Positions 9,674 through 19,027 are shown, numbered from the stretch's first letter. The stretch: DNA of 64,000 bases from Streptomyces himastatinicus ATCC 53653 (GCF_000158915.1 NZ_GG657754.1:7234707-7298706); one strand, 5' to 3'. Notes: generated by a model not told the origin, from the sequence alone. Program-made: numbers and translations.

Positions 9674-10341
9674 CGCCCGGCCTCCGGCCGCGGGTGCTCG
9701 TCGAGCAGTCCGGCTCGCTGCGCCAGCAGCGCGGCCTGCACCCGGCTCGTCACCCGTAGCTTGGTGAGCATCGCGCTGACGTGGTCCTTGACCGTGCCGA
9801 CACCCAGGTGGATGCGCGCCCCGATGTCGGCGTTCGACAGCCCCTCCGCCACCAGGACGAGGACGTCGCGCTCGCGGGCGGTGAGCAGCCGGACGCGGGC
9901 CGCCTTCTCGTCGACGACCGCCTCGGTGCCGGGGTGGCTGTGCAGCAAGGTCCGCGACGCCTTGGGGGAGAGCACCACGCCGCCGGCGGCCAGGGTGCGC
10001 ACCAGGTGGGCGAGCTGCTCCGGCTCGGTGTCCTTGAGCAGGAAACCGGCCGCGCCGGAGTGCAGCGCGGTCAGGATGTACTCGTCGGCGTCGAACGTCG
10101 TCAGCATCGCCACTACCGGCGGATCCGGCATCGTTCGCAGTTCGCGCAGGACGGTGAGCCCGTCGACGTCCGGCATCCGTATGTCCAGCAGCACCACGTC
10201 GGGCCGCTCCCGGCGGACGGTTTCCAGGGCCTCGCCCCCGCTCGTGGTCGCGACGACTTCGATGTCCTCGGACGCGCCCAGAATGAGTTCGAAGCCCGAG
10301 CGGATCAGTGCCTCGTCGTCCACTACCACTACCCGGATCAC
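9670..10341 (-). CDS. LuxR/NarL-family response regulator
   Basis: A 223-aa two-domain regulator. The receiver domain has the acidic pair in VVVVDDEALIRSGF, the phospho-accepting Asp in DVVLLDIRMPDVDGL, and the conserved Lys in FLLKDT. The C-terminal LuxR helix-turn-helix is LTARERDVLVLVAEGLSNADI...GTVKDHVSAMLTKL. I prefer GTG 10341 because AAGGTGAGG lies just upstream; an in-frame ATG at 10365 would add MNEGEAQR. It is the first gene of the pair with the kinase at 8556-9673. It probably controls the adjacent ABC exporter and DUF418 genes, which is inferred from position only. Confidence 0.9.
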   Translation of the reverse strand: MIRVVVVDDEALIRSGFELILGASEDIEVVATTSGGEALETVRRERPDVVLLDIRMPDVDGLTVLRELRTMPDPPVVAMLTTFDADEYILTALHSGAAGFLLKDTEPEQLAHLVRTLAAGGVVLSPKASRTLLHSHPGTEAVVDEKAARVRLLTARERDVLVLVAEGLSNADIGARIHLGVGTVKDHVSAMLTKLRVTSRVQAALLAQRAGLLDEHPRPEAGR

Positions 10342-10529
10342 GCGCTGCGCCTCACCTTCGTTCATGCCGTCCGGCCCATGCCGACTCGACCCTAAAGCCA
10401 TGCAGAGCCCCGGCGGCCCGACGAGCGGCAGCTCCAGCCACACGGCAGGGCAGCACCCTCCAGTCGGCAGGGAGACCCCAGCCTTCTGCCGGATACTCCG
10501 TGATCAGCCCGGTCTCCAGCCTGAGTGGC

Positions 10530-11732
10530 ATGACACATCACGCGGACTCCCCGCCGACCGCACCGTCCCCCGCACGCGAGCGCAGTGAGCCCTCGACGGG
10601 TGCGCCCGGCGTGGGCCGACTGATCGGGCTGGACTTGGCCCGCGGCCTGGCCGTCTTCGGCATGTACGCGGTCCACGTGGGGCCCGCCCCGAGCCAGGGC
10701 GGTGTCATCGGCTTCCTGATGGAGCTGGCGCAAGGACGCTCCTCCGCCCTGTTCGCCGTCCTGGCCGGCTTCGCGGTCGCTCTCATCACCGGGCGTCGCA
10801 GGCCGAAGACAGGCCTGGCCGGCCGCCAGGCCGTCGCCAAGGTCGTCATCAGGGCCGTCATCCTGTTGGTCCTCGGCACCGCCCTGACCATGACCGGCAC
10901 CCCGGTCGTCCCGATCCTCGCCTTCTACGGACTGTTCTTCCTGCTCGTGTTGCCGCTGCACCGACTGGGCGCCAAGCCGCTGGCGATGATCGCCGCAGGA
11001 TGGGCGCTGGTGGGCCCGCAACTGCTGTACCTGTTGAAGCCGGTGGTCGGCGGCCGCGAATTCCCCACCGTCGGCCAGGCCGACGGCATCGTCTCGCTGC
11101 TCTTCACCGGTGGCTATCCGGCCCTGACCTGGATCCCGTTCGTCATCGCCGGTATGGCTGTCGCCCGCTTCGACCTGGCAGCCACGGCTGTCCGGATACG
11201 CCTCGCCCTCACCGGCGCCGCCCTTGCCGTCACCGGCTATGGCGGCTCCTGGCTGGCGCTGCGTCTCGTGCCCGGTGCCGCAGAAGCCATCCGGGAAGCT
11301 GCGGGGGGATCGGGCATGCCGTCCATGTCGTCCGCACCGCCCGGCAGCGATGGCATCTTCGGCGACACCTCCGCCGGGATGCTGGTCGCCTCCCCGCACA
11401 GCGAGGCGACCCTGTCCATCGTGGGCCACACCGGTGTGGCGATCCTGGTGATCACCGCGTGTCTGGCCGCCATGGACGCCTTCCCTCGGCTGCGCCGCTT
11501 GGCCAAGCCCGTCATCGCGGTCGGCTCGATGTCACTGACGGCGTACGTCTACCACATCGTCGCCATTTGGCTCCTGGATACCGAGGAACTGGTTGTCCCG
11601 CCGCTGTACGTCCTGCTTGGCTTCATTGCGTCCGTCACCGTCCTCGCCACCCTCTGGTCCCGCTTCTTCCAGCGGGGGCCGCTGGAATGGCTGATGGGCA
11701 GGGCGACCGGGATCGCCCGACGCATTCGATGA
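10530..11732 (+). CDS. DUF418/acyltransferase-like polytopic membrane protein (second copy)
   Basis: A 400-aa membrane protein paralogous to the product of 4415-5683. Both share GRLIGLDLARGLAVFGMYAV-type first helices, the RRPKTGLAGRQA loop, FxGFYPALTW-like and SLTAYV segments, and a C-terminal RGPLEWLMG. About ten membrane helices are visible. It has a Gly/Ser/Met-rich loop (GSGMPSMSSAPPGSDG) where the other copy has its own low-complexity loop. The gene is divergent from the response regulator, so the intervening region (10342-10529) is a likely regulated promoter. The biochemical role is unknown. Confidence 0.8.
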   Translation: MTHHADSPPTAPSPARERSEPSTGAPGVGRLIGLDLARGLAVFGMYAVHVGPAPSQGGVIGFLMELAQGRSSALFAVLAGFAVALITGRRRPKTGLAGRQAVAKVVIRAVILLVLGTALTMTGTPVVPILAFYGLFFLLVLPLHRLGAKPLAMIAAGWALVGPQLLYLLKPVVGGREFPTVGQADGIVSLLFTGGYPALTWIPFVIAGMAVARFDLAATAVRIRLALTGAALAVTGYGGSWLALRLVPGAAEAIREAAGGSGMPSMSSAPPGSDGIFGDTSAGMLVASPHSEATLSIVGHTGVAILVITACLAAMDAFPRLRRLAKPVIAVGSMSLTAYVYHIVAIWLLDTEELVVPPLYVLLGFIASVTVLATLWSRFFQRGPLEWLMGRATGIARRIR

Positions 11733-12081
11733 GGCCATCGGAAGCGGCACGGGCCGCAAGATCCCGCCTTTGTCCCCTCGTTGCCCCATCACGTAGATCA
11801 CTCCGGCTGGCCCACCACGGACTGGGGCGTGAACCGGTCGGGCGCAAGCGCAGGCCCTCCTTGGAGGTCAGCTCGCCTGCGCCCTGACCTTCGTAACGTC
11901 TTGGCCGAGCACGCTGGTCATAGAGGCTCCGTCCCCAGTTCCGGGACCGCGGGCGGCTGGGTGGTCGCGAGTTTTGAGGGAACTGGGGCCCTGCCGGCGC
12001 GGAATGGAGGCGCTCCTGGCGAAAACCGGGTCATGCTCCACATGTCGAAGGTCGGGCTGGTCCGCAGGGCTGTGTAGCCAT
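11733..12081 (+). other. Intergenic region, no gene recognised
   Basis: About 350 bp between two convergent genes. No convincing frame, tRNA or transposase remnant was seen. GGGAACTGGGGCC (11970-11985) and the near-complementary CCCCAGTTCC (11933-11942) could form a weak hairpin. Confidence 0.35.
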
Positions 12082-12849
12082 CTACGTGTTGGTGTGCGCC
12101 ATGAGCAGTGGCTGGAAGAAGCCTGTCTCCTGCGGCATTCGCCATTGGGGGTCCGCGAATCCCGCGTCGGTGACGAGGTCGGTCAGTCGGTCCCGGCCGA
12201 GCGCCCAGTAGGTGGTCCGGCGGACCTGGACGTGCCATTCTCCGCCGGTCGGCAGGAGTTGGAAGTGCTCCAGATCGTAGTGCTCGCCGTCCTGGTGCCA
12301 GCGCCACAGCTGGAAGGTGACGGTCCGTTCTCCGCCGTCCGCGGGCCGGTGGACCTGCGGAGGTGTCGAGGCGGGGCGGTTGCGCAGCAGGTCGTCGTAG
12401 GGGCGCGTGCTGACCAGCAGCAGACCGCCGGGACGCAGCACGCGGCGCATCTCTGCCAGGGCGGCGTGGGCGTCCTGCTCGGTCAGAAGATGGGGCAGGG
12501 AGTTGTCGGCGCAGACGACGGCGTCGAACCGGGCGTCGGAAAACGGCAGGCGCCGCATGTCGGCGGCGGCCGTGCGCAGCGTCACCTTCCGGTGGGCGGC
12601 CTCTCGGGCGGCACGAGCGGCGGCGCGGGGGCTGAGGTCCGTTCCGGTGACGCGGTGCCCGTGCAGCGCGAGGCCGACGGCCTGCGTGCCGATGCCGCAG
12701 GAGCAGTCGAGCACTGCCGCACTGTCCTTACCTATGACGGCGTCCAGGGCCTCACCCTGCCGACGCACGCTCGCGTCCCAGTCTGCGTAGATCAGGTGGT
12801 AGTCGTCGGCCAGTTCGTCGTAGAAGTGCGCCACCGAGGTATCGGGCAT
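12082..12849 (-). CDS. Class I SAM-dependent methyltransferase
   Basis: A 255-aa Rossmann-fold methyltransferase. Motif I is LDCSCGIGTQAVGLALHGH, motif II is GTDLSPRA, the acidic loop is AAADMRRLPF, and motif III is LRPGGLLLVSTRPYD. The protein starts with VAHFYDELADDYHLIYADWD, the usual N-terminal helix of methyltransferase-25/11 family enzymes acting on small molecules. A glycine- or sarcosine-methyltransferase-like role is possible but the substrate cannot be read. The gene stands alone between convergent and divergent neighbours. Confidence 0.85.
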   Translation of the reverse strand: MPDTSVAHFYDELADDYHLIYADWDASVRRQGEALDAVIGKDSAAVLDCSCGIGTQAVGLALHGHRVTGTDLSPRAAARAAREAAHRKVTLRTAAADMRRLPFSDARFDAVVCADNSLPHLLTEQDAHAALAEMRRVLRPGGLLLVSTRPYDDLLRNRPASTPPQVHRPADGGERTVTFQLWRWHQDGEHYDLEHFQLLPTGGEWHVQVRRTTYWALGRDRLTDLVTDAGFADPQWRMPQETGFFQPLLMAHTNT

Positions 12850-13314
12850 GGCCCGACGCTACTGTGTCGGCTCCTCCGGAGGCGCTGGAGGTGTTCCCTC
12901 TCATGGTGCAGGCTGTCCCCGGTCCCGCCACCGTGTCCTCCGATGCAGGGCCCTCCTTGCCCGTCGATGCCGGGAGCGGTCACGGACAGCTGCGCCGCCC
13001 GGCTGGGTACAGGGCGAAGGGTTCGTGGAACCGGACCCGCCGGAGGAGTACGCGCTCCTGAGGAGGTGGCGCATGCGGCGTCGCCCGGGCTGTTGCGCAA
13101 CGGGCCAGTCTGCGACTGGCCCACCGCGCAGGCGCTGGGGCCCGCATCGCCTGGCGCCGAGAACCTCCATCCATGGCCTCACCTGCGGATGCGCCTTAAG
13201 GTTCCGTCATCTTGACGGGCTGTGATCTATGGTGGTGTGGGGCTCCGGGGGAAGCACCGCTCCGGAGGAAGCGTCAGTTCATGCGGTGCGGTTTCGTGAC
13301 CGGGGAGCGGGCGC
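12850..13314 (+). other. Intergenic region upstream of toxin locus
   Basis: About 460 bp without a convincing gene. It should contain the promoter of the polymorphic-toxin locus; a TTGACG hexamer at about 13214 followed by an AT-richer GATCTATGG is the only promoter-like stretch I see. Confidence 0.3.
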
Positions 13315-13497
13315 ATGAAGGTCGACGCGAGCGGCATCGGCTCGACCACGCTACTGAGGGCAGCCAGTATGCGTTGTGGTGAGCCGGCCGTCGGACACAG
13401 CAGCCTGGCTCAGCGGACGGAATGCGGGAAGCGCAGCGCCATCGGCTTCCGCGTCTCTTGGCTCGGACAGTTCGGGAGCCACGGGGCGGCATCATGA
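13315..13497 (+). CDS. Small hypothetical protein coupled to DUF6177 gene
   Basis: A 60-codon frame starting ATG (MKVDASGIGSTTLLRAASMR). Its TGA overlaps the start of the DUF6177 gene (ATGA at 13494-13497), a typical coupling arrangement, and GGGGAG lies upstream. The first residues resemble the start of WXG100-like proteins, which often precede such loci, but the remainder does not. It may be a truncated WXG100 gene or a chance frame. Confidence 0.3.
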   Translation: MKVDASGIGSTTLLRAASMRCGEPAVGHSSLAQRTECGKRSAIGFRVSWLGQFGSHGAAS

Positions 13498-14915
13498 CGA
13501 AGGACGTCATCGCCCTCACCACGAAGCTTCCCGATCCGCGGACCATTGCCGCCGCTATGCTCTCGGGGGGACCTGACCTGCGGTTGCAGACCCTCGGCGA
13601 GGGAGCTGTGGTGCAGTTGACCGATGACGAGGGGCGTCCGCTGGTCTCCATCGAGTCGCCGATGCTGCTGGCTGTGCCGTACGAAGCGCAGCGTCTTCTG
13701 GGTGTGCGGGCGGATCAGCTGGGTGAGTCGGTGTGGTGGACGGAGGTCCGTGCGACGGCCGCCACGGACCAGGCGCGGCGTCTTGCCTCGGTGGCGGCCG
13801 GGCGTCTGGTGGCCATGCTGGGCGGTGTGCTGTGGCCGCCGGAGGCCGTGGGAGAGGGGATCGGCGTCGTCGACACCCGCGGCGCCCAGGTTCCTCCTTC
13901 GCCCCATCCTGAACAGCCCGCGGTGGATGTCCTGACCGACGCCGCGGCCGTCCTCTTTCAGGACCGTCCGGTTCTCGGGCTGTCCTCGTGGCTGGGCAAT
14001 GCGCTGCTCTCCGCGGTGGCTGAGGAGCGCCATGCGCAGATCGTCACCCCGCCTCATACGCTGCTGACGCTCCCCGCCCGCCTCGCACTGGCCGAAGTTG
14101 AGGGGCGTTGGGTGGTGCGGGAGGAGTCCGGGGACTATTACGACGGTCTGACCGGGGCGGTGCTGTGCTGGCAGGGTGATTCCTTCGTCCCCGTCTCGGA
14201 CAGCTTGCCGGAGGCCGGTGGAACGGGCACGGCGGCGGCTTTCGCTCCGGTGCCCAACCCGGATGAGCGTCAGCTGCTGCTGTCCATCCGTACCTGCCAC
14301 CGGGCTGACGAACACCTGCTGCTGGGCGGAGCGCTGGAGGCTGCCTGGCAGCATTTGACCGGGGCCGATCCGGCCGCCTGGGGCACGGCCGAGCCGGCCG
14401 GCCTGCCGTGGTCCCGGCGTAACCTCACCGACTTCGCGCGGGAACGCGCTCCGCGGCCGACCAGACTGGTGGTTGTCGGCGCGCCCGATCGCCCGGCTAT
14501 CGCTGCCCTGAACATCCTGCGCACCGCGGATGGCGTGGAAGAGGACATCAACCTCGGCATCGGTTACGGCAAGGACGAGGAACCGCCCTTTGACGCGCTC
14601 GTCGGTCTCGCCGATGACCTGGCCTCCCATCACGGTCTTCGCTCGGCTCTTGTTCATGTGCGGACCGGGCGGCGGGATGTGAACGCTCCGGCGAGTTTCG
14701 AGACGCCGCCCATTCCGCTCGCGTTGGCCCTCGGCGCGGAGGAAGCCCAAAGGGCCGGGGCTCGAAGTGACATGGTGCCGACTCCGCAGCCGCCGCAGGC
14801 CATCGGAGCGCGACGCCGACCGGGCAGGTACTACTGCCTGGGGGAGGCCGACTCCCCGTCCAACTGGGCGAGGTTGCGTTCGCTCCTGGAGCACTTGCGC
14901 GGCCGGGACACATAG
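13494..14915 (+). CDS. DUF6177 family protein
   Basis: A 473-aa protein without signal or membrane segments, starting MTKDVIALTTKLPDPRTIAA. The N-terminal part contains the conserved VQLTDDEGRPLVSIESPMLL, WWTEVRA and GGVLWPPEA segments that I recall from the streptomycete DUF6177 family. That family is found beside WXG100-like proteins and polymorphic toxins. A second half (PTRLVVVGAPDRPAIAALNI onward) forms another alpha/beta domain. Its function is unknown; a role as chaperone or secretion accessory for the downstream toxin is inferred from position. It is followed by the DUF6507-like gene after 87 bp. Confidence 0.7.
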   Translation: MTKDVIALTTKLPDPRTIAAAMLSGGPDLRLQTLGEGAVVQLTDDEGRPLVSIESPMLLAVPYEAQRLLGVRADQLGESVWWTEVRATAATDQARRLASVAAGRLVAMLGGVLWPPEAVGEGIGVVDTRGAQVPPSPHPEQPAVDVLTDAAAVLFQDRPVLGLSSWLGNALLSAVAEERHAQIVTPPHTLLTLPARLALAEVEGRWVVREESGDYYDGLTGAVLCWQGDSFVPVSDSLPEAGGTGTAAAFAPVPNPDERQLLLSIRTCHRADEHLLLGGALEAAWQHLTGADPAAWGTAEPAGLPWSRRNLTDFARERAPRPTRLVVVGAPDRPAIAALNILRTADGVEEDINLGIGYGKDEEPPFDALVGLADDLASHHGLRSALVHVRTGRRDVNAPASFETPPIPLALALGAEEAQRAGARSDMVPTPQPPQAIGARRRPGRYYCLGEADSPSNWARLRSLLEHLRGRDT

Positions 14916-15002
14916 CGCGAAGGACCTTTTACCGCAGACATCAGGGGCATGAAGCAGAGCACATTCGACGCGGCGTGCTCCGGAGGGGAATCGGGGGGAA
15001 TC

Positions 15003-15389
15003 ATGGCGAAATGGAACATCGACGTGGCCGGTGTGGGCCGCATCGTCGGGGAAGCCGGACGCACTGCCGGGCATTTCGAGGGGGAGCTGAAGTCCATCAG
15101 CTCTCACCTGGAGAGTGCGATGAAGGCGGCCGGGACGCTGGACTTCGGGGGTGAGAGTCAGACGCCTGAGGTCGGTCTGGTGGGGATGACGCTGGGGCAG
15201 TACGCCACGGCCCAGCAGTCGGACCTCGCCTTCATCGTGGCTCGCGCGGACAAGTCGCTGCAGGGCGCGGTGGACGCGACGGAGGAATACAACAAGGGGG
15301 CGTTGGACATGGCGGCCAACGCGCAGGGCGAGGCACTCAAAGCGCCCTACATCGATCTCGACAGCCCTGAGAAGAAGGGCGCCAAATGA
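15003..15389 (+). CDS. DUF6507/WXG100-like small helical protein
   Basis: A 128-aa, mostly alpha-helical protein beginning MAKWNIDVAGVGRIVGEAG. ATG 15003 is preceded by GGGGGAA. The length, helical content and small polar N terminus fit the DUF6507 family, which resembles the ESX/WXG100 helical hairpins that pair with toxin N termini for type VII secretion; there is no strict WXG motif. Its stop overlaps the ATG of the toxin gene (ATGA, 15386-15389), so the two are translationally coupled and probably made in matched amounts. Confidence 0.65.
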   Translation: MAKWNIDVAGVGRIVGEAGRTAGHFEGELKSISSHLESAMKAAGTLDFGGESQTPEVGLVGMTLGQYATAQQSDLAFIVARADKSLQGAVDATEEYNKGALDMAANAQGEALKAPYIDLDSPEKKGAK

Positions 15390-18145
15390 TCGACCCCCAT
15401 GCCATACCGCAGTTCAAGGGCGATTTGGAGCAGCTGGAGAAGGATGCCACTGCGCTGAAGAAGCAGGCGGGGAAGTTCCGCACTACCGGCTCGGATGTCC
15501 ACTCCAAGTTCCAGAGCCTGTCGGGTGTCTACCACGCGCCCGAGGCGCAGCAGCTCTTCGACACCACCACACCCGTGCGTGACATGTCCGATGTCATCGC
15601 CGACGATCTGGAGAAGATCGCGGCAGCGCTGTCGGCCTACGCGGACGAAGTGCGCCCCGTCAAGAACAAGTTGCGGCGGCTCAAGCACCAGGCTGCGGCC
15701 TTCGTGGAGAAGGTCAAGGACGACGAGCACTGGAAGGACGACGAGAACAAGATTGCCGAGCACTCCGGCCTGCTGCACCAGGTGAATGTCGCGGTGGCGG
15801 CCTTCCAGGCGGCCGAACGCCGCGCGGCCAACAAGATCGGCGAGCGCTTCTTCGGTTCCACCCACTACACCGTGGACGACGGCTCCGGTAAGCGGGGGGC
15901 ATACGGGTATCGGGCCGGTGATCTGGACAAGGCGAAGGACCTGCCCTGGGGCACCCCGGAGAAGGAGACCCACCGCTTCTGGGAGCTCGACCACTGGGGT
16001 GCCAGCGCGGCCAAGGGATTTGGCATCGACGGTTTCGGCGGCGACGTCGACGGGCTTGCCACTCTGGTCGGCTGGCACGGGGGCGACAAGGCCTCCGAGG
16101 CATGGAGCGCGCTGGGGGACACCTTCAGCGGCCTGGGCCAGTACACGGCCTGGCCGTATGAGTGGGCGATGTCCAAGACCATCGGCGGGGGCAACGGCGA
16201 CAACAAGGAAAAGAAAGCATTCCGCGAGGCCCTCAAAGGCTTCGTGGCGTGGGACGAGTGGGACAAGGACCCGGTCCGTGCAGGAGGCCAGGTCCTGTAC
16301 AACGTCACGCCCTTCGGTGTGGCCTCCAAGCTCGGCAAGATGGCCAAGGGCAGCCACCTGGCCGAGGTCACGAAGGTCACCAAGGTCGTCGATTCCGTCA
16401 CCGCCGGTACCAGGGCCGCTCGCGCCGCACTCCCGAAAGCCTCTGAGGTGCTGGCGGCCGTCAAAAGCCTCCCACATTGGGGCGATGCACCTCACCTGGA
16501 CCGTACCGTGGACGCCGCGGACGACCTGGCCCACCCGCGCGACGCGGGCGTACGCCTGCCGGACGGGGACGGCCAGCCTCCGACGGTCCTGGACAACGAC
16601 GGAAACATCCGTCATGCGGAAAACGGCGAGATCATCCACCGTATCGAGGACGCCAGGAAGGAAGGCGACCACCCGCAGCAGTCCTTGCCCGAGGACCACA
16701 CCGCACACGAGAGAGCTCCGGAACGCGAGAAGGCCACGGTCGGGGGCGGCGCGGACCACCAGCCACCACGCGCCCACGCACACACCGGCGACGGGCCCTC
16801 CGCCCACCATGAGCCTTCCACCGGCCGGCACGGCGGCGGCCCTGGTGCCGGCGGGCACAACGGCCCGTCGGCCGGCGGTCACGGCGACGGGCCCTCCGGC
16901 GGCCATGGTGATGGCCCCTCCGGCGGTCACGGCGCCGGGCGCAGCACAGGCGGACACCACGGCTCGTCAACCGATAACCCTGGCAGCGGTCCTGACACGC
17001 CTGCGCACGACGGGGCAAGCAGTGGCGGCCACACGGACACGCCGTCCACGAGTGGCGGCCGCGATCTCTCTGGCGGCTCGACGGCCGACAACGGTCTCCC
17101 TGGCTCCGGCCACCCGGATACCCCGGGCACCGAGGGCCTGGACGACATGGCCCGCGAGGGCGACGACGCAGCTCACGGCGCGGACGACGCGGCGGGAGAC
17201 GCGGGGCGCGCGGGCGATGACGCGGACGCGCCCGCACACCAGGCGGACGAGGGAACCGGAACAAGCGATCACGGCAGCGTCGGAGAGCGAGAGCTGACAG
17301 CGGCCGAGCGGAAGAAGCTCCAAGACAAGCACGTGTGGTTGGCAAACAACAACGATGCGTGGTTCAACGAGCACTACCGGGGCAGCGACGGCCATCGTTG
17401 GAGCAAGACCAAAAAGGTGGACGGGGTTGAGCTACCCATCCTGAAGGAACGTTCCGGCGGCGGCTGGGTAGCCAAGTACGATCTGCCGCACGGACCGTCT
17501 GAAGTCAGGCACGGCCGGACTCCTCTCAAGCCGGATTCCGCCGACGCCGCGCACCTTCCGAAGCTTAATGAGGCAGCGAAGAACAGCAGGGTGAGCGTGG
17601 ATCTCACCAACGCGGAAATGGCATTCAAGGAGCATCCGTCGGTCGAGAATCAGGCTGCTCTCGATACTGCGCGGGATGCGTATCATGATCAGCTCGGTGA
17701 CGTACCTAACAATAGCAAGCACTCCGAGAAGCTTGGGGAGCAGGCGTCCAGGCGCCACGCCATCCCGGAGTTGTTCAGGGACAGGAACCCCGAATGGATC
17801 CGACTTCCGAAGACGCCTAATGGCGCCAACATGCTCGACGACCTTTATAAGCTCGGCGATGACGGCCATTATCTCGTCGTCGAGCAGAAGGGGCCGAAGG
17901 CGAATCTCAATCCTCCCCGACTTGGTGCCGGGCCTGCTGCGAACATGATGGTCAAGCAAGGCACCAAGCCGTACCTCGAGACGATCTTCCATGAGATGTG
18001 GAAGCGAGGCGGAAAGGACAGGGAACTCGCGGATGCCCTCTTCGACGCACTCGAGGACGGGAAGCTGCAGTACGTCCTGGTCAAGGGGAAGGAGAGCGGG
18101 GGCTCTTACGATGGTGCCGTGCTGGAGCATCTTCAGATCTACTAG
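15386..18145 (+). CDS. Large polymorphic toxin with nuclease-like C-terminal domain
   Basis: A 919-aa three-part protein. Residues 1-170 are helical and coiled-coil rich (DLEQLEKDATALKKQAGKF), like the LXG/WXG leader of type VII effectors. Residues about 170-400 are a less recognisable globular part. Residues about 450-620 are a low-complexity linker of GGHGDGPSGG-type repeats. The C-terminal 280 residues form the toxin. There YLVVEQKG (E833-Q-K835) resembles the ExK of PD-(D/E)XK nucleases, Asp825/826 lie just upstream, and VKQGTKPYLETIF (Q858) matches the QGT-Y helix seen in REase-fold toxins. DNA cleavage in a target cell is inferred from these motifs. The Imm49-type immunity gene follows after 12 bp. 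Confidence 0.7.
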   Translation: MIDPHAIPQFKGDLEQLEKDATALKKQAGKFRTTGSDVHSKFQSLSGVYHAPEAQQLFDTTTPVRDMSDVIADDLEKIAAALSAYADEVRPVKNKLRRLKHQAAAFVEKVKDDEHWKDDENKIAEHSGLLHQVNVAVAAFQAAERRAANKIGERFFGSTHYTVDDGSGKRGAYGYRAGDLDKAKDLPWGTPEKETHRFWELDHWGASAAKGFGIDGFGGDVDGLATLVGWHGGDKASEAWSALGDTFSGLGQYTAWPYEWAMSKTIGGGNGDNKEKKAFREALKGFVAWDEWDKDPVRAGGQVLYNVTPFGVASKLGKMAKGSHLAEVTKVTKVVDSVTAGTRAARAALPKASEVLAAVKSLPHWGDAPHLDRTVDAADDLAHPRDAGVRLPDGDGQPPTVLDNDGNIRHAENGEIIHRIEDARKEGDHPQQSLPEDHTAHERAPEREKATVGGGADHQPPRAHAHTGDGPSAHHEPSTGRHGGGPGAGGHNGPSAGGHGDGPSGGHGDGPSGGHGAGRSTGGHHGSSTDNPGSGPDTPAHDGASSGGHTDTPSTSGGRDLSGGSTADNGLPGSGHPDTPGTEGLDDMAREGDDAAHGADDAAGDAGRAGDDADAPAHQADEGTGTSDHGSVGERELTAAERKKLQDKHVWLANNNDAWFNEHYRGSDGHRWSKTKKVDGVELPILKERSGGGWVAKYDLPHGPSEVRHGRTPLKPDSADAAHLPKLNEAAKNSRVSVDLTNAEMAFKEHPSVENQAALDTARDAYHDQLGDVPNNSKHSEKLGEQASRRHAIPELFRDRNPEWIRLPKTPNGANMLDDLYKLGDDGHYLVVEQKGPKANLNPPRLGAGPAANMMVKQGTKPYLETIFHEMWKRGGKDRELADALFDALEDGKLQYVLVKGKESGGSYDGAVLEHLQIY

Positions 18146-18157
18146 AGGAGAGAAACA

Positions 18158-19027
18158 GTGATCACGAGCGTTCCCCGCCATGGCTTCCCAGCCCAGGCAA
18201 CCCAGGAGGACATGGCAGCGCTCATGGAGAGCACCAGGCGGGTCATCGGACGTCTTGAGCAATCGGAGATGTCCCGCTCCCGGGCTCTCGACTCCACCTT
18301 GACCGTGGCGATGTCGTGCTGTGCGGCCGATCCCCAGGCAACGAAGTTGGAGACGTGGGAGGCGTGGGTCACAGCCATGCAGGTCGGCTCCGCGCTGTTT
18401 GATTCGGCTGTGGCGGCGGAAGGCCCTGTGCCGTGCCGCATCGGGATCGCCGGGGAAGTAAAACATCTCCCGGCGACCGGGCCGACCTCCTACACGCATG
18501 CCGGAGCTTGGCTCACCGCGGTCTACCTGGCGACGATCTGCCGTGACAACGAGCGCCTCGCCCGGCTCATGCAGGTGCCGGTGTCGTTCCTCCGTGAGTC
18601 CGGCGCCATGTTTGACGAGTACGTCTACAGCTGGGTGGAGGCACTGCAGAGCTATTGGTTCCGCCGGGCAGACGACATGTGGAACACGCTGGTCGAGGCG
18701 ATTGACGGCGCCAGCCCCCAGGCCGCCCGGATCGCTGACGAAGAGACGTTGCTGAAGATTCTTTATCCGCCGCTCGAGCTTTTTCAACTCTATAACCGCG
18801 GGGAGGCCGAGGAATTCAATGCCTCGCTGGCCGAATTCCTTACCTGGCACAAGCAGTACTGGACCGGCGACGAGGCTCGATCCCTGAACAGTGACGGGCT
18901 GGTAGCCCTCGCCCCTCTCGCCATTGCATGCATGGCCTACGACAACGACTTCTCGATCGAGGTCGATTCCGAGTACCTGCCCAAAGAACTTCTGCAGTTC
19001 GGCTGGGTCGGCGAGGTCGATGCCTGA
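18158..19027 (+). CDS. Imm49-family immunity protein
   Basis: A 289-aa soluble helical protein starting at GTG 18158 with GAGGAG (18145-18150) upstream, 12 bp after the toxin stop. VPRHGFP near the start, ETWEAWVTAMQVGSALF, ATGPTSYTHAGAWLTAVYLA and ALAPLAIACMAYD are features I recognise from streptomycete Imm49 proteins. These bind and neutralise the toxic domain of the adjacent polymorphic toxin. The close spacing and single transcript ensure protection of the producer. Confidence in the family is good; the pairing with this toxin is inferred from adjacency. Confidence 0.8.
   Translation: MITSVPRHGFPAQATQEDMAALMESTRRVIGRLEQSEMSRSRALDSTLTVAMSCCAADPQATKLETWEAWVTAMQVGSALFDSAVAAEGPVPCRIGIAGEVKHLPATGPTSYTHAGAWLTAVYLATICRDNERLARLMQVPVSFLRESGAMFDEYVYSWVEALQSYWFRRADDMWNTLVEAIDGASPQAARIADEETLLKILYPPLELFQLYNRGEAEEFNASLAEFLTWHKQYWTGDEARSLNSDGLVALAPLAIACMAYDNDFSIEVDSEYLPKELLQFGWVGEVDA

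Noticed and set aside
16780-17080. Possible CRISPR-like or minisatellite array inside the toxin gene
   Set aside because: The repeats are short, in frame and encode a GGHG-type linker. There are no constant-length spacers.
13494-19027. Complete type VII secretion system
   Set aside because: Only the effector, small helical partner and DUF6177 gene are present. No EccC ATPase, EccD or mycosin gene lies in the window.
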